The translations under genes and the position numbers were made by a program. A stretch of DNA of 23,119 nucleotides from a virus: positions 1 through 23,119 of IMG/VR virus record IMGVR_UViG_3300047276_000834; one strand, given 5' to 3'. The notes below the pieces were generated by a model that had not been told where the DNA came from, searched no databases, and was given only the letters and a program-made list of their open reading frames with translations. This document shows, one piece after another, positions 7,050 through 13,890 of this stretch; positions within the stretch are counted from its first letter, which is position 1, and each line of letters opens with the position of its first letter.

Positions 7050-9043
7050 GTGTTCATTGATAGCTAGTTCAGATCCTGGTAGGTATGCCCTTTCAAGATT
7101 TGGTAAATAGCTCCGTGGTTACAGTTAAACTTTTCAGCAATCTTTCGATAAGAAAGTCCTGCTTCTTTTAAAGCTTTAATCTGAGCCACGTCATCCGAAG
7201 AAAACTTTCTCAAAGATTTTTTCGGCCTCCCTTTGCTGGCAAAACCATTGTTTATGTAACAACCGTTTTTCCAGGCTCTTGTTAAATTTTCTTGTTTGGT
7301 AACGATCTCAAGATTATCAAGACAATTATTTTTCTTGTTGTTATCTTTGTGATCCACCTGAAGGGAAAAGTTACTGGTTCCATGAGAACGCAGATCTAGT
7401 CCCAAGAAGGCAACAGCCATCAAGACATGAAGATGAAAACGCTTCCTCTTTCCATTAACAAGAACTGAAACACGGTCATAAACACTGGTTGAACGAATAG
7501 GAATTTCTCGAAAATATTCTTGATTGTCGGGATCAAGTTGTTTTTCAAAAGCTTTTCCTTCCTCCGTTAAGTAAAGATTACCAAATCCAGGCACAAGTTT
7601 CGGATTCATGTTGTTTATAAACAAGTTTCCAAACGATAGCATGCCTCAACTGAACGCTCAACGTTGTCACCTCACCGAGCAATCGATGAGTGCAAACCGG
7701 ATGAATTCAGGGAAGCCCTAGCGTAAAGACGAGGGTAATCCTGAGCCAAGCCAATCAAGCGTGATTGGAAGGTGCAGAGACTACTGGGTGTAACACGATC
7801 TTGTTACGTAATACCAGATTTAGCGTCCGGCATCCCTCAGGGATGAAGAGATAGTCCACCCCTCTAAGAAACTAGAGACCAGGAGAACGACTTTCCAAAG
7901 ATTTTAGGTGCGGAACTTTATCGTCCCCACCCTGCATACATTGCCGAGATGGCAGTGGAGCCCGTGGTTGTCCATGACTTCACCCGCCAGCCTGGTCAAA
8001 CTGTTCAGCTCGACCGCTATAAGTTCTGGGGTACCCCTGGTACGAAGGACAGCCGCGAGCGTATTGCTGACCAGACCATCGGTACTGCCAACAGCCGCAA
8101 CATCACCAAGGAGAAGGTGCTTGTTGTGCTGAAGGAATACACCGGTCCTGCAGACCCGGGTGATCCGACCCAGCCTTCGACCTTCAAGATTGCACGTGAA
8201 ACTCTGATTACCGCCCAGCGCCTGCTGCTGGACACCGGTAACCTGAACATGTTCCACCAGTCCATCGGCAGCCTCACCCTGCTGGATGACTACCGCCGGT
8301 GGCGTGATCGCGTGTTCATCGACGAACTCGCCAAAGCTGAAGCCAATGGTGAAGCTTCCAGCACCCAGGGTGGTTACTACTTCCCTGGCGGCAAGAACAA
8401 AGCCGCCAACGGATCTGTTTCCTACACTGCTGCTGAATATGCCGCTCAGGTCCAGCAGTTCCAGGTGCGTACCGACTTGCTGACCGTTGTTAAGGATCTG
8501 CGTAAGCGCAACGTTCCTACCTTCGCTGATGGTCTGTATCGTTGTATTTGCGATCCCACCTTCATGATGCACCTGCGTCGTGATCCTGACTTCCGTGAGA
8601 TCGCTCGCTACAGCGGCAATCCTGGTCAAGGCATGTACATGGGCAACCCCATGATGCCTAACAACGCCAGCTTCTACATGGGTCCCCAGGCTGGTCAGGG
8701 TTACTTCCTGGCTGGTGAGCCCGTCATGCCGACTGGTGTTCAGTTCGAAGGCGTGAAGTTCTACGAGTCGACCAACTTCCCGACCAAGACTGTGTCTGCA
8801 ACCTTCGCTAGCGATGGTGCTAACACCTTCTCCAACCAGGAAGTGGCTCAGGGTTACTTCTTCGGTCCTCAGTCCATCGGTGTTGGTATCGGCGGTCCTA
8901 ACGCCCAGGTGCTCATCAACAACAACGATGACTTCAGCCGCTTCATCATCCTGATCTGGCAACTGTACGCTGGCTTCGAAATCCTGAACAAGGACTTCGT
9001 GACCACCGCCTTCAGCTTCGTCCAGGACGACGGCACCATCTGA
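7050..9043 (+). CDS. Major capsid protein, split by group I intron (7050-7058 joined to 7883-9043)
   Basis: The main shell protein of the phage head, with position after portal and scaffold and strong codon bias (C-ending AAC, TAC, TTC codons), as expected for the most abundant product. A single uninterrupted gene would have to start at ATG 7949, but the frame remains open and protein-like upstream to 7868, with no Shine-Dalgarno at 7949. A good GGAGG at 7035-7039 precedes GTG 7050, whose frame stops after five codons. Removing the intron 7059-7882 joins MFI to ENDFPKILGAELYRPHP and gives a 389-residue protein. The 3' junction could instead be at 7885 (one codon shorter). The fold is probably HK97-like, with possible kinship to N4gp56-type capsids. 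I cannot confirm the subfamily without a search. Confidence 0.85.
7059..7882 (+). ncRNA. Group I self-splicing intron in the capsid gene
   Basis: All core elements of a group I ribozyme occur in order on the plus strand: P (GAATTCAGGGAAGCC, about 7703-7717), Q (GGTAATCCTGAGCCAAGCC, 7734-7752), R (GTGCAGAGACTA, 7772-7783) and S (AAGAGATAGTCC, 7846-7857). They closely resemble the core of cyanobacterial tRNA introns. The internal guide ATCGATGA (7682-7689) pairs with TCATTGAT (7054-7061), leaving a U-G wobble at T7058 and G7685 that marks the 5' splice site. A P9 hairpin CTCTA/TAGAG (7862-7866/7873-7877) leads to the terminal G at 7882. The roughly 620-base P1 loop holds an HNH gene on the opposite strand. 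The splice sites are predictions from pairing rules. Confidence 0.9.
7064..7642 (-). CDS. HNH homing endonuclease encoded antisense within the intron
   Basis: This 192-residue protein carries an HNH core around residues 88-125: LQVDHKDNNKKNNCLDNLEI then TKQENLTRAW, the pattern typical of phage HNH homing enzymes. The N-terminal 80 residues resemble the beta-rich DNA-binding part of that family. The C-terminus (KFSSDDVAQIKALKEAGLSY onward to HGAIYQILKG) is a resolvase-like helix-turn-helix. Its likely role is to cleave intronless capsid alleles so that the intron is copied in. It fills nearly all of the P1 loop, ending within six bases of the 5' splice site, but it is on the strand opposite to the ribozyme. 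It therefore needs its own antisense transcript, and I see no obvious promoter for one. Confidence 0.88.
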   Translation of the reverse strand: MLSFGNLFINNMNPKLVPGFGNLYLTEEGKAFEKQLDPDNQEYFREIPIRSTSVYDRVSVLVNGKRKRFHLHVLMAVAFLGLDLRSHGTSNFSLQVDHKDNNKKNNCLDNLEIVTKQENLTRAWKNGCYINNGFASKGRPKKSLRKFSSDDVAQIKALKEAGLSYRKIAEKFNCNHGAIYQILKGHTYQDLN

Positions 9044-9076
9044 TAAAGAAATAAATCCAAATTAACGGAGAAATAA

Positions 9077-9874
9077 ATGTCTTATTTGTCTTCTAAAAAG
9101 ATCTATCCAGGTAACTGGACCAACGCCCTGAACGGCTGGTACAAGAACATCGACAATACCCAAGACGGTACTAACGATGGCTCCAAGGGCGGCCCCACTT
9201 CTGTGCTGGCCGTCCCTGGTTACCGCTACTTCCAGCAGCGTGGTTACGTGGCTGTGGCATGGACCTCTGGCGATGCCGCAACCAAGGGTCAGACCATGGA
9301 TGTGATCGTTCCTTCGCCTTACCGCCAGGACGACACCCGCCCAGACATCACCGGCATGGTGATCTCTGGTAATGCCACCCAGCCTGCTTTCGTGTATCGC
9401 GCTGCGATCTCTGTTGCTTCTGGTTGGGGTGATGGTCGTGTTGCTACCGGCATCTATGCCGCTACCGGTAACGTCGTTACTTTTGGTACTGGCCCTGCCG
9501 CTGTGACTGGTGTAGGCGAAGCTATTGCTCAGGCCAACCTGACCTCCACCACCTCTGGTGATGCAGCAACCAAGATTGTGTTCCCTGCTGGTTCTCAGGC
9601 TCTTAGCTCCACGCCTTTCCTGACCGCTACCGGCGCCACCGGTGTTGGTCCTTCTGGTGTGTATAAGTCCCTGACGGGCGCTACTACCTTCAAGGTATTT
9701 GCTCGTGGTACCAATACCGACACCGGCGTGTCTGGTGGTGTGTATCTGGCTGATGCTGATTACAACGCTGGCCTGAAGGGCTATCTTCTTGTTGAAGTGT
9801 GCTACATCCAGCCTGACGACGCGCCTCAGTACGACGATCTGGAAGAGTATCTTCTGGGCCGCACTGTTAGCTGA
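9077..9874 (+). CDS. Abundant structural protein, possible capsid decoration protein
   Basis: The 265-residue product directly follows the capsid gene behind a good AACGGAG ribosome-binding site. Its codon use has the same strong bias toward C-ending codons, which suggests high expression. The sequence is rich in Gly, Thr, Ala and Val and predicted beta-strands (GYRYFQQRGYVAVAWTSGD, then repeated TG/GV-rich segments such as FLTATGATGVGPSGVYKSL), with an acidic C-terminus QYDDLEEYLLGRTVS. This fits a head decoration or cement protein, or a head fibre. I recognise no family, so the assignment is from position, composition and codon bias. Confidence 0.72.
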   Translation: MSYLSSKKIYPGNWTNALNGWYKNIDNTQDGTNDGSKGGPTSVLAVPGYRYFQQRGYVAVAWTSGDAATKGQTMDVIVPSPYRQDDTRPDITGMVISGNATQPAFVYRAAISVASGWGDGRVATGIYAATGNVVTFGTGPAAVTGVGEAIAQANLTSTTSGDAATKIVFPAGSQALSSTPFLTATGATGVGPSGVYKSLTGATTFKVFARGTNTDTGVSGGVYLADADYNAGLKGYLLVEVCYIQPDDAPQYDDLEEYLLGRTVS

Positions 9875-9886
9875 TTAGGTTAAACT

Positions 9887-9914
9887 AGGACCAGAAATTA
9901 AAACATCTGGTCCT
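9887..9914 (+). promoter_or_regulatory. Hairpin abutting the start codon of the HhH gene
   Basis: AGGACCAG (9887-9894) and CTGGTCCT (9907-9914) form a perfect 8-bp stem with a 12-base AT-rich loop. The stem ends one base before ATG 9916, and there is no Shine-Dalgarno between. It may be a weak terminator for the capsid operon, a translational control hairpin, or both. Confidence 0.6.
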
Positions 9915-9915
9915 T

Positions 9916-10326
9916 ATGCTTTATCAGCACCGTAAGACTGGCGCTCGCGTCAAAGTTGTAAGCGAATGGGATAACGGCGATTGGTTCATGGTCGAAGATC
10001 AGGACGGTCGCCTTTATACCGCTTACAAAAATGAATTGACCCCTGATGAAGCTGCAACTAAAAAAGTTGCTACTCTTCAGGTTAAGGATAAGGCAGCCCA
10101 AGAAGAGCCTCGTACTTTCCCACCCGAAACACGTTTAAATATCAATAGTGCCACTCCTCAGATGATCGCTGATCACATCAAGGGAATTGGTCTTAAGACA
10201 GCTCGAGAGATTAAAGATCTTCAGATGTCCTTATCGGGTGAGAAGTTTAATAGCCTTGAGCAGTTAAGACAGATTAAGCGTGTGGACTGGGAGGCAGTCC
10301 TTGCAGCCGACTTAATCAGGGTTTGA
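9916..10326 (+). CDS. Helix-hairpin-helix DNA-binding protein
   Basis: A 136-residue protein with two parts. Residues 1-45 (LYQHRKTGARVKVVSEWDNG to about DELTP) look like a small SH3-like beta domain. Residues 70-136 form a helix-hairpin-helix region of the ComEA/RuvA type: INSATPQMIADHIKGIGLKT contains the hairpin signature IKGIGLKTA, followed by AREIKDLQ and a second helical repeat ending AVLAADLIRV. HhH domains bind the DNA backbone without sequence specificity. In this position it could act at the head-tail junction or on packaged DNA, but no specific role is established. Its start is unusual because a stable hairpin ends one base before the ATG. Confidence 0.75.
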   Translation: MLYQHRKTGARVKVVSEWDNGDWFMVEDQDGRLYTAYKNELTPDEAATKKVATLQVKDKAAQEEPRTFPPETRLNINSATPQMIADHIKGIGLKTAREIKDLQMSLSGEKFNSLEQLRQIKRVDWEAVLAADLIRV

Positions 10327-10347
10327 TCCATTCGCCACAAGACAAGG

Positions 10348-10371
10348 CCCCTGGGAGACCGGGGGTTTTTT
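10348..10371 (+). terminator. Rho-independent terminator after the capsid/HhH genes
   Basis: CCCCTGG-GAGA-CCGGGGG forms a 7-bp GC-rich stem (one T-G pair) with a GAGA tetraloop, followed by six T residues (10366-10371). It lies 20 bases after the HhH gene stop and before the M23 gene start, and is the clearest terminator in the window. Confidence 0.88.
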
Positions 10372-10397
10372 CGTTTTACAATAAAAAGAAAAAGATA

Positions 10398-11066
10398 ATG
10401 GCTGGTATTCAGTATTTTGGGCAAGTTGGCGCAACTGGAACTGCGACGGGTCCGCATAAACATGTTTATGTAAAAGAGCTTGCAACTGGCAAGTACCTGG
10501 ATCCAGCGACTATTCGCACACCTTTACTTGGTCTGCGTATTGGTGAGAAAAAGATACCTGCATTAATTAAAACTCCAGAAGGAAAAATTGAATTTAATCC
10601 AGCAGCTGGAATTACTCTTACATCGCGATACGGTCCACGGAGTGCACCAACCGCTGGCGCCAGTTCTTTTCACCAAGGTGAAGATTGGGCATTACCGGAA
10701 GGGACGCCTATTTATTACGAAGGTGGTGGCAAGTTTATTCCAAAAGCAAACCAAGGAGGGTTTGGAAATCTTGCTACGTTAATTACTGGTGACAATAAAT
10801 ATGAAGTTGGCTTGGGACACATGAAGACTCTGGGGGGTGCCTCTGATCTACCACCGACTACACTCCCTGTTGATACATCTGCTCCAGCCTCTGAGGGCGA
10901 CCTGAGCACATTGATGTCTCTTTTGCAGTTAACCAAACCAAAACAAAGAACGCTCCAAGATTCACTCCTTGAACAATCTTTGGGTGAATTAATGAACCCC
11001 CAACCGAGCATGGCTCAGCAGTTTTTGATGGGCTACATCAATGCACCGTTGCCCAGTATTGAGTAA
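10398..11066 (+). CDS. M23-type zinc endopeptidase with circularly permuted motifs
   Basis: M23 (LytM-like) peptidases cut peptide cross-links in peptidoglycan. All five catalytic residues of the family are present, but in permuted order. The motif usually at the domain's end comes first: GQVGATGTATGPHKHVYVKE, with His20 and His22 equivalent to the HxH motif. The usual opening motif follows: SSFHQGEDWALPEGTPIYY, with His92 and Asp96 as metal ligands, then GGFGNLATLITGDNKYEVGL and His141, matching the central 'YaHl' His. The remaining 80 residues form a disordered linker and a helical tail ending QQFLMGYINAPLPSIE. ATG 10398 is chosen over the in-frame ATT-rich extension from 10323, because that extension reads through the terminator. 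AAAAAGAAAAAG precedes the ATG. A virion-borne wall-opening enzyme is likely. Confidence 0.8.
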   Translation: MAGIQYFGQVGATGTATGPHKHVYVKELATGKYLDPATIRTPLLGLRIGEKKIPALIKTPEGKIEFNPAAGITLTSRYGPRSAPTAGASSFHQGEDWALPEGTPIYYEGGGKFIPKANQGGFGNLATLITGDNKYEVGLGHMKTLGGASDLPPTTLPVDTSAPASEGDLSTLMSLLQLTKPKQRTLQDSLLEQSLGELMNPQPSMAQQFLMGYINAPLPSIE

Positions 11067-11072
11067 ATTGCT

Positions 11073-11090
11073 TACTTTATAATTAAAGTA
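11073..11090 (+). promoter_or_regulatory. Candidate promoter: palindrome around TATAAT
   Basis: TACTTTA-TAAT-TAAAGTA is a perfect inverted repeat containing a consensus -10 hexamer TATAAT (11078-11083), 23 bases before the GTG at 11106. No good -35 hexamer lies at the usual spacing. It may be a promoter with overlapping operator, or a short RNA hairpin. Confidence 0.45.
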
Positions 11091-11105
11091 TAACGAAAGG
11101 TAGAC

Positions 11106-11567
11106 GTGCAGTTATCTGACTTTGACAAAAGTAGAGTTAGGTATCACCTGGGCTACTTTACCGTGTCTGTTCCAGCTGGTGATTATGCCCGCTTGGAAGA
11201 AGCAATGAATACCATCCCGGATTCATACTTCTATGACAAGGTTGTTATTCAGCTCGGTCGTTGTGATACGGCCGAAAAGAAAACAGAAGTTGCATCGACA
11301 CCTTCGACGCGAGTTGAAAGCATCCTCGGCGACGTGGATCGTACAATTCGCTCTAGTAACGCCGCCGAGTCGTTAAAAGTTTGGGACGAGATTTATCTCT
11401 ACGAAACCAATCGTCTTGCCGGCATTCTTTATGTCCCGAACTACAAGGACCCATTCCAAGCCAGATACCGTTACGAACGCTCTGGCGCTGAGTTTATTCA
11501 AGCTCTACCTGGTCCTGCAGATACTGCAGTGGGCTCTCGTCTTTATCTTCATGAGGTTTGGCGTTAA
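11106..11567 (+). CDS. Unknown protein, possible head-tail connector
   Basis: The 153-residue product starts with GTG behind a good GAAAGG ribosome-binding site. It opens with a helix-strand segment (QLSDFDKSRVRYHLGYF then YARLEEAMNTIPD), has a mixed middle, and ends with an aromatic, beta-rich part (WDEIYLYETNRLAGILYVP, then RYRYERSGAEFIQALPGPAD). It looks like a small folded alpha/beta protein of the size of head-completion or neck proteins, and it lies downstream of capsid genes where these are coded. I do not recognise the family. The stop is three bases before the next ATG. Confidence 0.7.
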   Translation: MQLSDFDKSRVRYHLGYFTVSVPAGDYARLEEAMNTIPDSYFYDKVVIQLGRCDTAEKKTEVASTPSTRVESILGDVDRTIRSSNAAESLKVWDEIYLYETNRLAGILYVPNYKDPFQARYRYERSGAEFIQALPGPADTAVGSRLYLHEVWR

Positions 11568-11569
11568 TC

Positions 11570-12406
11570 ATGGCCATTGATATCTTTAAAGCGATTCAAG
11601 CAGCAGGTGTCCCATCTCCTGTGTTTCAACGGCAAAAAGCCAAGCCACAATCCTTTGTGGAAATGGCGGCTTCCGCTCCCGTAGCAGCTTCTCCGCTATT
11701 TAAGTTCCCTGGACAGACTGCAGCTTATGCTGTACCAGCAACTGTGCCTGCAGCCCAAGTAGCCCCTGGGGCCCCTGGCGCACCTGCCGCAGCTGAACGT
11801 GCTTATCAAACCGAAAAGGCACGTGTTGCTCAGATGGCAGCACAAAATCCTGAGCTTCAGCGTTACGAAGCCGCACGCAAGATTGCAGCAGCTAAAGGTG
11901 CAACGCCAGAGCAAGTGCAGTCTGCAGAAGATATCGGCATGCAGATGTGGGCTAAAGCCAATCCTCAACTTGCGGCTAACGTTAAGCCCGGTCAGTCTGG
12001 ATACGATGCTATTCAGGGTGTTTTAAACGCAGGTGCCATGGGTGTCCCAGCAGACCTGCCCTTCACACCTGGAGCCTTGCTTGGCACCAACGCCATGCAA
12101 ACGATCCCTTCTTACGAGGGTCAGTCTGATCTACAACCTGTTGGCACACCACTGCCACGGACTCAGTTTGGTACACCTGAGAATCAGGTTCAGGCTCAGA
12201 TGTTTAATCGCTTTATGAGCGGTCCTCCTCAGCCTCCAATCTCTGCTCCGCCTGTCAACCCAGCCCAGGCCACTTACGAGGGTGCAACCAATGTTCAACC
12301 AATTGGTGACATCTCCTTAAGTCCTTTTTCTTTCAATACACCAGCTGAGAAGCGTCGTAGCGAATTGTTTCAACGCTTACTGACTAACATTTCTGCAGGT
12401 CAATAA
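11570..12406 (+). CDS. Ala/Pro/Gln-rich probable virion protein
   Basis: From ATG 11570 the product has 278 residues; a TTG 12 bases upstream is in frame, but the ATG lies behind GAGG and is the better start. After a short N-terminal helix (AIDIFKAIQAAGVPSPVF), the protein is low-complexity (PVAASPLFKFPGQTAAY, then VAPGAPGAPAAAERAYQ). It has a helical middle (EKARVAQMAAQNPELQRYEA, then GATPEQVQSAEDIGMQMW), a long disordered region with repeated QPxG units, and a short C-terminal helix KRRSELFQRLLTNI. Placed between the connector candidate and the transglycosylase, it is probably an internal or tail-associated virion protein. No family is recognised. Confidence 0.7.
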   Translation: MAIDIFKAIQAAGVPSPVFQRQKAKPQSFVEMAASAPVAASPLFKFPGQTAAYAVPATVPAAQVAPGAPGAPAAAERAYQTEKARVAQMAAQNPELQRYEAARKIAAAKGATPEQVQSAEDIGMQMWAKANPQLAANVKPGQSGYDAIQGVLNAGAMGVPADLPFTPGALLGTNAMQTIPSYEGQSDLQPVGTPLPRTQFGTPENQVQAQMFNRFMSGPPQPPISAPPVNPAQATYEGATNVQPIGDISLSPFSFNTPAEKRRSELFQRLLTNISAGQ

Positions 12407-12442
12407 TATTACTGGCATTGCTCTGCATGTAAGCCCAGCCTG

Positions 12443-12474
12443 CTGGACACGAATCATTGATTCATGGGGGCCAG
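12443..12474. repeat. Imperfect hairpin in the gap before the transglycosylase gene
   Basis: CTGG (12443-12446), GAATCA (12451-12456), TGATTC (12458-12463) and CCAG (12471-12474) form a nested inverted repeat in the 213-base stretch 12407-12619. The rest of this stretch shows no terminator T-run and no tRNA-like fold. The possible 38-codon frame at 12493 is listed separately. Confidence 0.35.
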
Positions 12475-12492
12475 TGTTGTTGCTTTAAAACC

Positions 12493-12609
12493 ATGATTCT
12501 CTGTCCTAAGTTTGTTAAACGTACCCTGACTCATCTGGCAGTTGCACTTACTCTTCAAACAGTGTTTATTCCCGGTCTCAGGGCAAGTTCAAACTGGGTA
12601 GGAGCATAA
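12493..12609 (+). CDS. Possible 38-aa protein with signal-peptide-like sequence
   Basis: A short frame from ATG 12493 to TAA 12607-12609 encodes a Lys/Arg-containing N-terminus ([14 protein letters not shown]), a hydrophobic core ([15 protein letters not shown]) and a short polar end (RASSNWVGA). That resembles a small secreted or membrane peptide, such as a tiny holin-like or signal-anchored protein. There is no clear Shine-Dalgarno, and the frame is short enough to occur by chance. It stops ten bases before the transglycosylase start, so it could also act as a leader peptide for that gene. Confidence 0.3.
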   Translation: MILCPKFVKRTLTHLAVALTLQTVFIPGLRASSNWVGA

Positions 12610-12619
12610 GCAGAAACCC

Positions 12620-13237
12620 ATGTCTTACACCACTGAACAACTCAAAGAAATTGCGCGGCAAAAAGCCCGTGATTTTGGTGTAAATGAAGACATCTTTCTG
12701 CGTCTTGTACAGAAGGAATCCGGCTGGAACCCTCAAGCTAAAAGCGGCGCAGGTGCTGCTGGCCTTGTTCAGCTCATGCCTGGCACGGCTCAAGGGCTTG
12801 GTGTTTCTAACCCCTATGATCCAGTCCAAAGCTTGACGGGTGGCGCTCGTTACTTGAGTCAACAGCTGAAGCGTTTTGGGTCTTATGACAAAGCATTGGC
12901 TGCATATAATGCAGGGCCAGGTAACGTCGAACGTTATGGTGGAATTCCTCCTTTCAAGGAAACACAAAATTATGTGAAAACAATTCTTGGCGGCGGAACT
13001 CCTCCTGCGGCAAAACCGCAAGTTGCCGAAGCCCCTGGAACTGCTCCTCAAGATTTTCTGAAAGGTTATCTTCTTCAGAATTTATTGATGGGTGGTCAGA
13101 ATGCCATTCCTTCTTTGGGTGAGCAGCTTCTAAAAACTGCATTCCAACGCCCAATGACTACTGTTGAAAGTGATATTTCAACGGCGTCCTTATTTACACC
13201 AAGGACACCGTTTTTGGAATCACTGACTCAGTTCTGA
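12620..13237 (+). CDS. Lytic transglycosylase (SLT, GH23)
   Basis: This enzyme cleaves the glycan strands of peptidoglycan without water, forming anhydro-muropeptides. The 205-residue protein has the SLT domain in residues 1-115: the catalytic Glu33 in [10 protein letters not shown], the conserved [20 protein letters not shown], then [20 protein letters not shown] and the closing AYNAGPGNV motif. Residues 120-205 are a linker and helical tail with the segment [15 protein letters not shown], similar in feel to the QQFLMGY tail of the M23 protein. No signal peptide is present, which fits a virion-associated enzyme that opens a hole in the wall during entry. Its 3' end overlaps the opposing HNH gene by 18 bases, and a terminator follows at once. 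Confidence 0.9.
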   Translation: MSYTTEQLKEIARQKARDFGVNEDIFLRLVQKESGWNPQAKSGAGAAGLVQLMPGTAQGLGVSNPYDPVQSLTGGARYLSQQLKRFGSYDKALAAYNAGPGNVERYGGIPPFKETQNYVKTILGGGTPPAAKPQVAEAPGTAPQDFLKGYLLQNLLMGGQNAIPSLGEQLLKTAFQRPMTTVESDISTASLFTPRTPFLESLTQF

Positions 13238-13828
13238 TTTTTTAGGCTTCACATCTGTGGAGCCTTTTTTATCGTGACGTTCTTTTGAAAATGCTTTTTC
13301 TAGCGGCCATCCACTGTTCAAACGTTTCTGCATTGACTGAGAACTAATGCCAACTTCTTTGGCCCAGTCTGCAATACACATGGTTCTCCCTTCAAATGTG
13401 TAGAGACGCGTGGCACGCTTACCTCCGCGATTCCGAGTTTGTTCTTTACGCGTAGCCCAGCGGCAGTTTTCTTTGCAGTAATCTTTGTCGTTATTAATTC
13501 TTTCCAGTTCCATTTTTGGACTGGGTTTTTCTCCCATATCTTTAAGAAAAACAGAGAAATCACTCCAAGAGGGATCATGCTTAATTCCGCGTCCGCCATA
13601 ACGTTCATAATGAGTACTATTTGGATTATTGCAACGATTACGCATTGAACACCAAGATGAGTATTCAGACATTTTTTCTTTGTATCCACCATGTTTAAAA
13701 TTTATACAACTCTTGGAGCAACAAACATATCCACGTTGTTTTATTTTTTTTCTGCAAATAGCTCCTGCATTTCCTTCTCTGGTGAATTTTTTCCCACAGC
13801 TTATACAAATAAATTCAGTTTGCAGCAT
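13220..13828 (-). CDS. HNH-type endonuclease, free-standing, antisense
   Basis: The protein has an N-terminal zinc-finger-like part ([11 protein letters not shown], then YVCCSKSC) and a central region typical of a large family of phage HNH-like homing nucleases: [20 protein letters not shown], then [15 protein letters not shown], then [20 protein letters not shown] and KEQTRNRGG. The C-terminus ([20 protein letters not shown] onward) is a helix-turn-helix-like DNA-recognition element. ATG 13828 gives 202 residues; an in-frame TTG at 13861 would add eleven. It sits on the minus strand between the transglycosylase and structural genes, and its end runs through their terminator. I see no group I core around it, so it is read as an intergenic selfish gene. 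Confidence 0.85.
   Translation of the reverse strand: MLQTEFICISCGKKFTREGNAGAICRKKIKQRGYVCCSKSCINFKHGGYKEKMSEYSSWCSMRNRCNNPNSTHYERYGGRGIKHDPSWSDFSVFLKDMGEKPSPKMELERINNDKDYCKENCRWATRKEQTRNRGGKRATRLYTFEGRTMCIADWAKEVGISSQSMQKRLNSGWPLEKAFSKERHDKKGSTDVKPKKSELSQ
13245..13270 (+). terminator. Terminator after the transglycosylase gene
   Basis: GGCTTCAC (13245-13252) and GTGGAGCC (13257-13264) pair over eight bases with a four-base loop and are followed by six T residues. On the minus strand the stem is followed by TAAAAAATC-complementary A-rich sequence, so it mainly serves the plus strand. It lies inside the 3' coding end of the opposing HNH gene. Confidence 0.82.
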
Positions 13829-13890
13829 TAGAATAAAGAAAGTTTTTGAGACCCCTGTCAATCTAACAGAGATAGGGTGTTAAGTGCAAA

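Noticed and set aside
7904-8962. A 352-codon open frame on the minus strand opposite the capsid gene
   Set aside because: It mirrors the biased codons of the capsid gene; the translation is His/Val/Thr-rich with no domain, and no ribosome-binding site or promoter is seen.
7949-9043. Capsid gene starting at ATG 7949 without an intron
   Set aside because: The frame continues upstream with plausible residues (NDFPKILGAELYRPHP), no Shine-Dalgarno precedes 7949, and the group I core explains the split.
10323-10397. Upstream extension of the M23 peptidase gene
   Set aside because: It would begin inside a strong intrinsic terminator and read through its stem; ATG 10398 has a purine-rich leader and begins at the M23 motif.
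12407-12619. Possible tRNA or small RNA gene in the gap
   Set aside because: The inverted repeat at 12443-12474 does not extend to a cloverleaf, and there is no T-arm GGTTCRA or CCA-end pattern.
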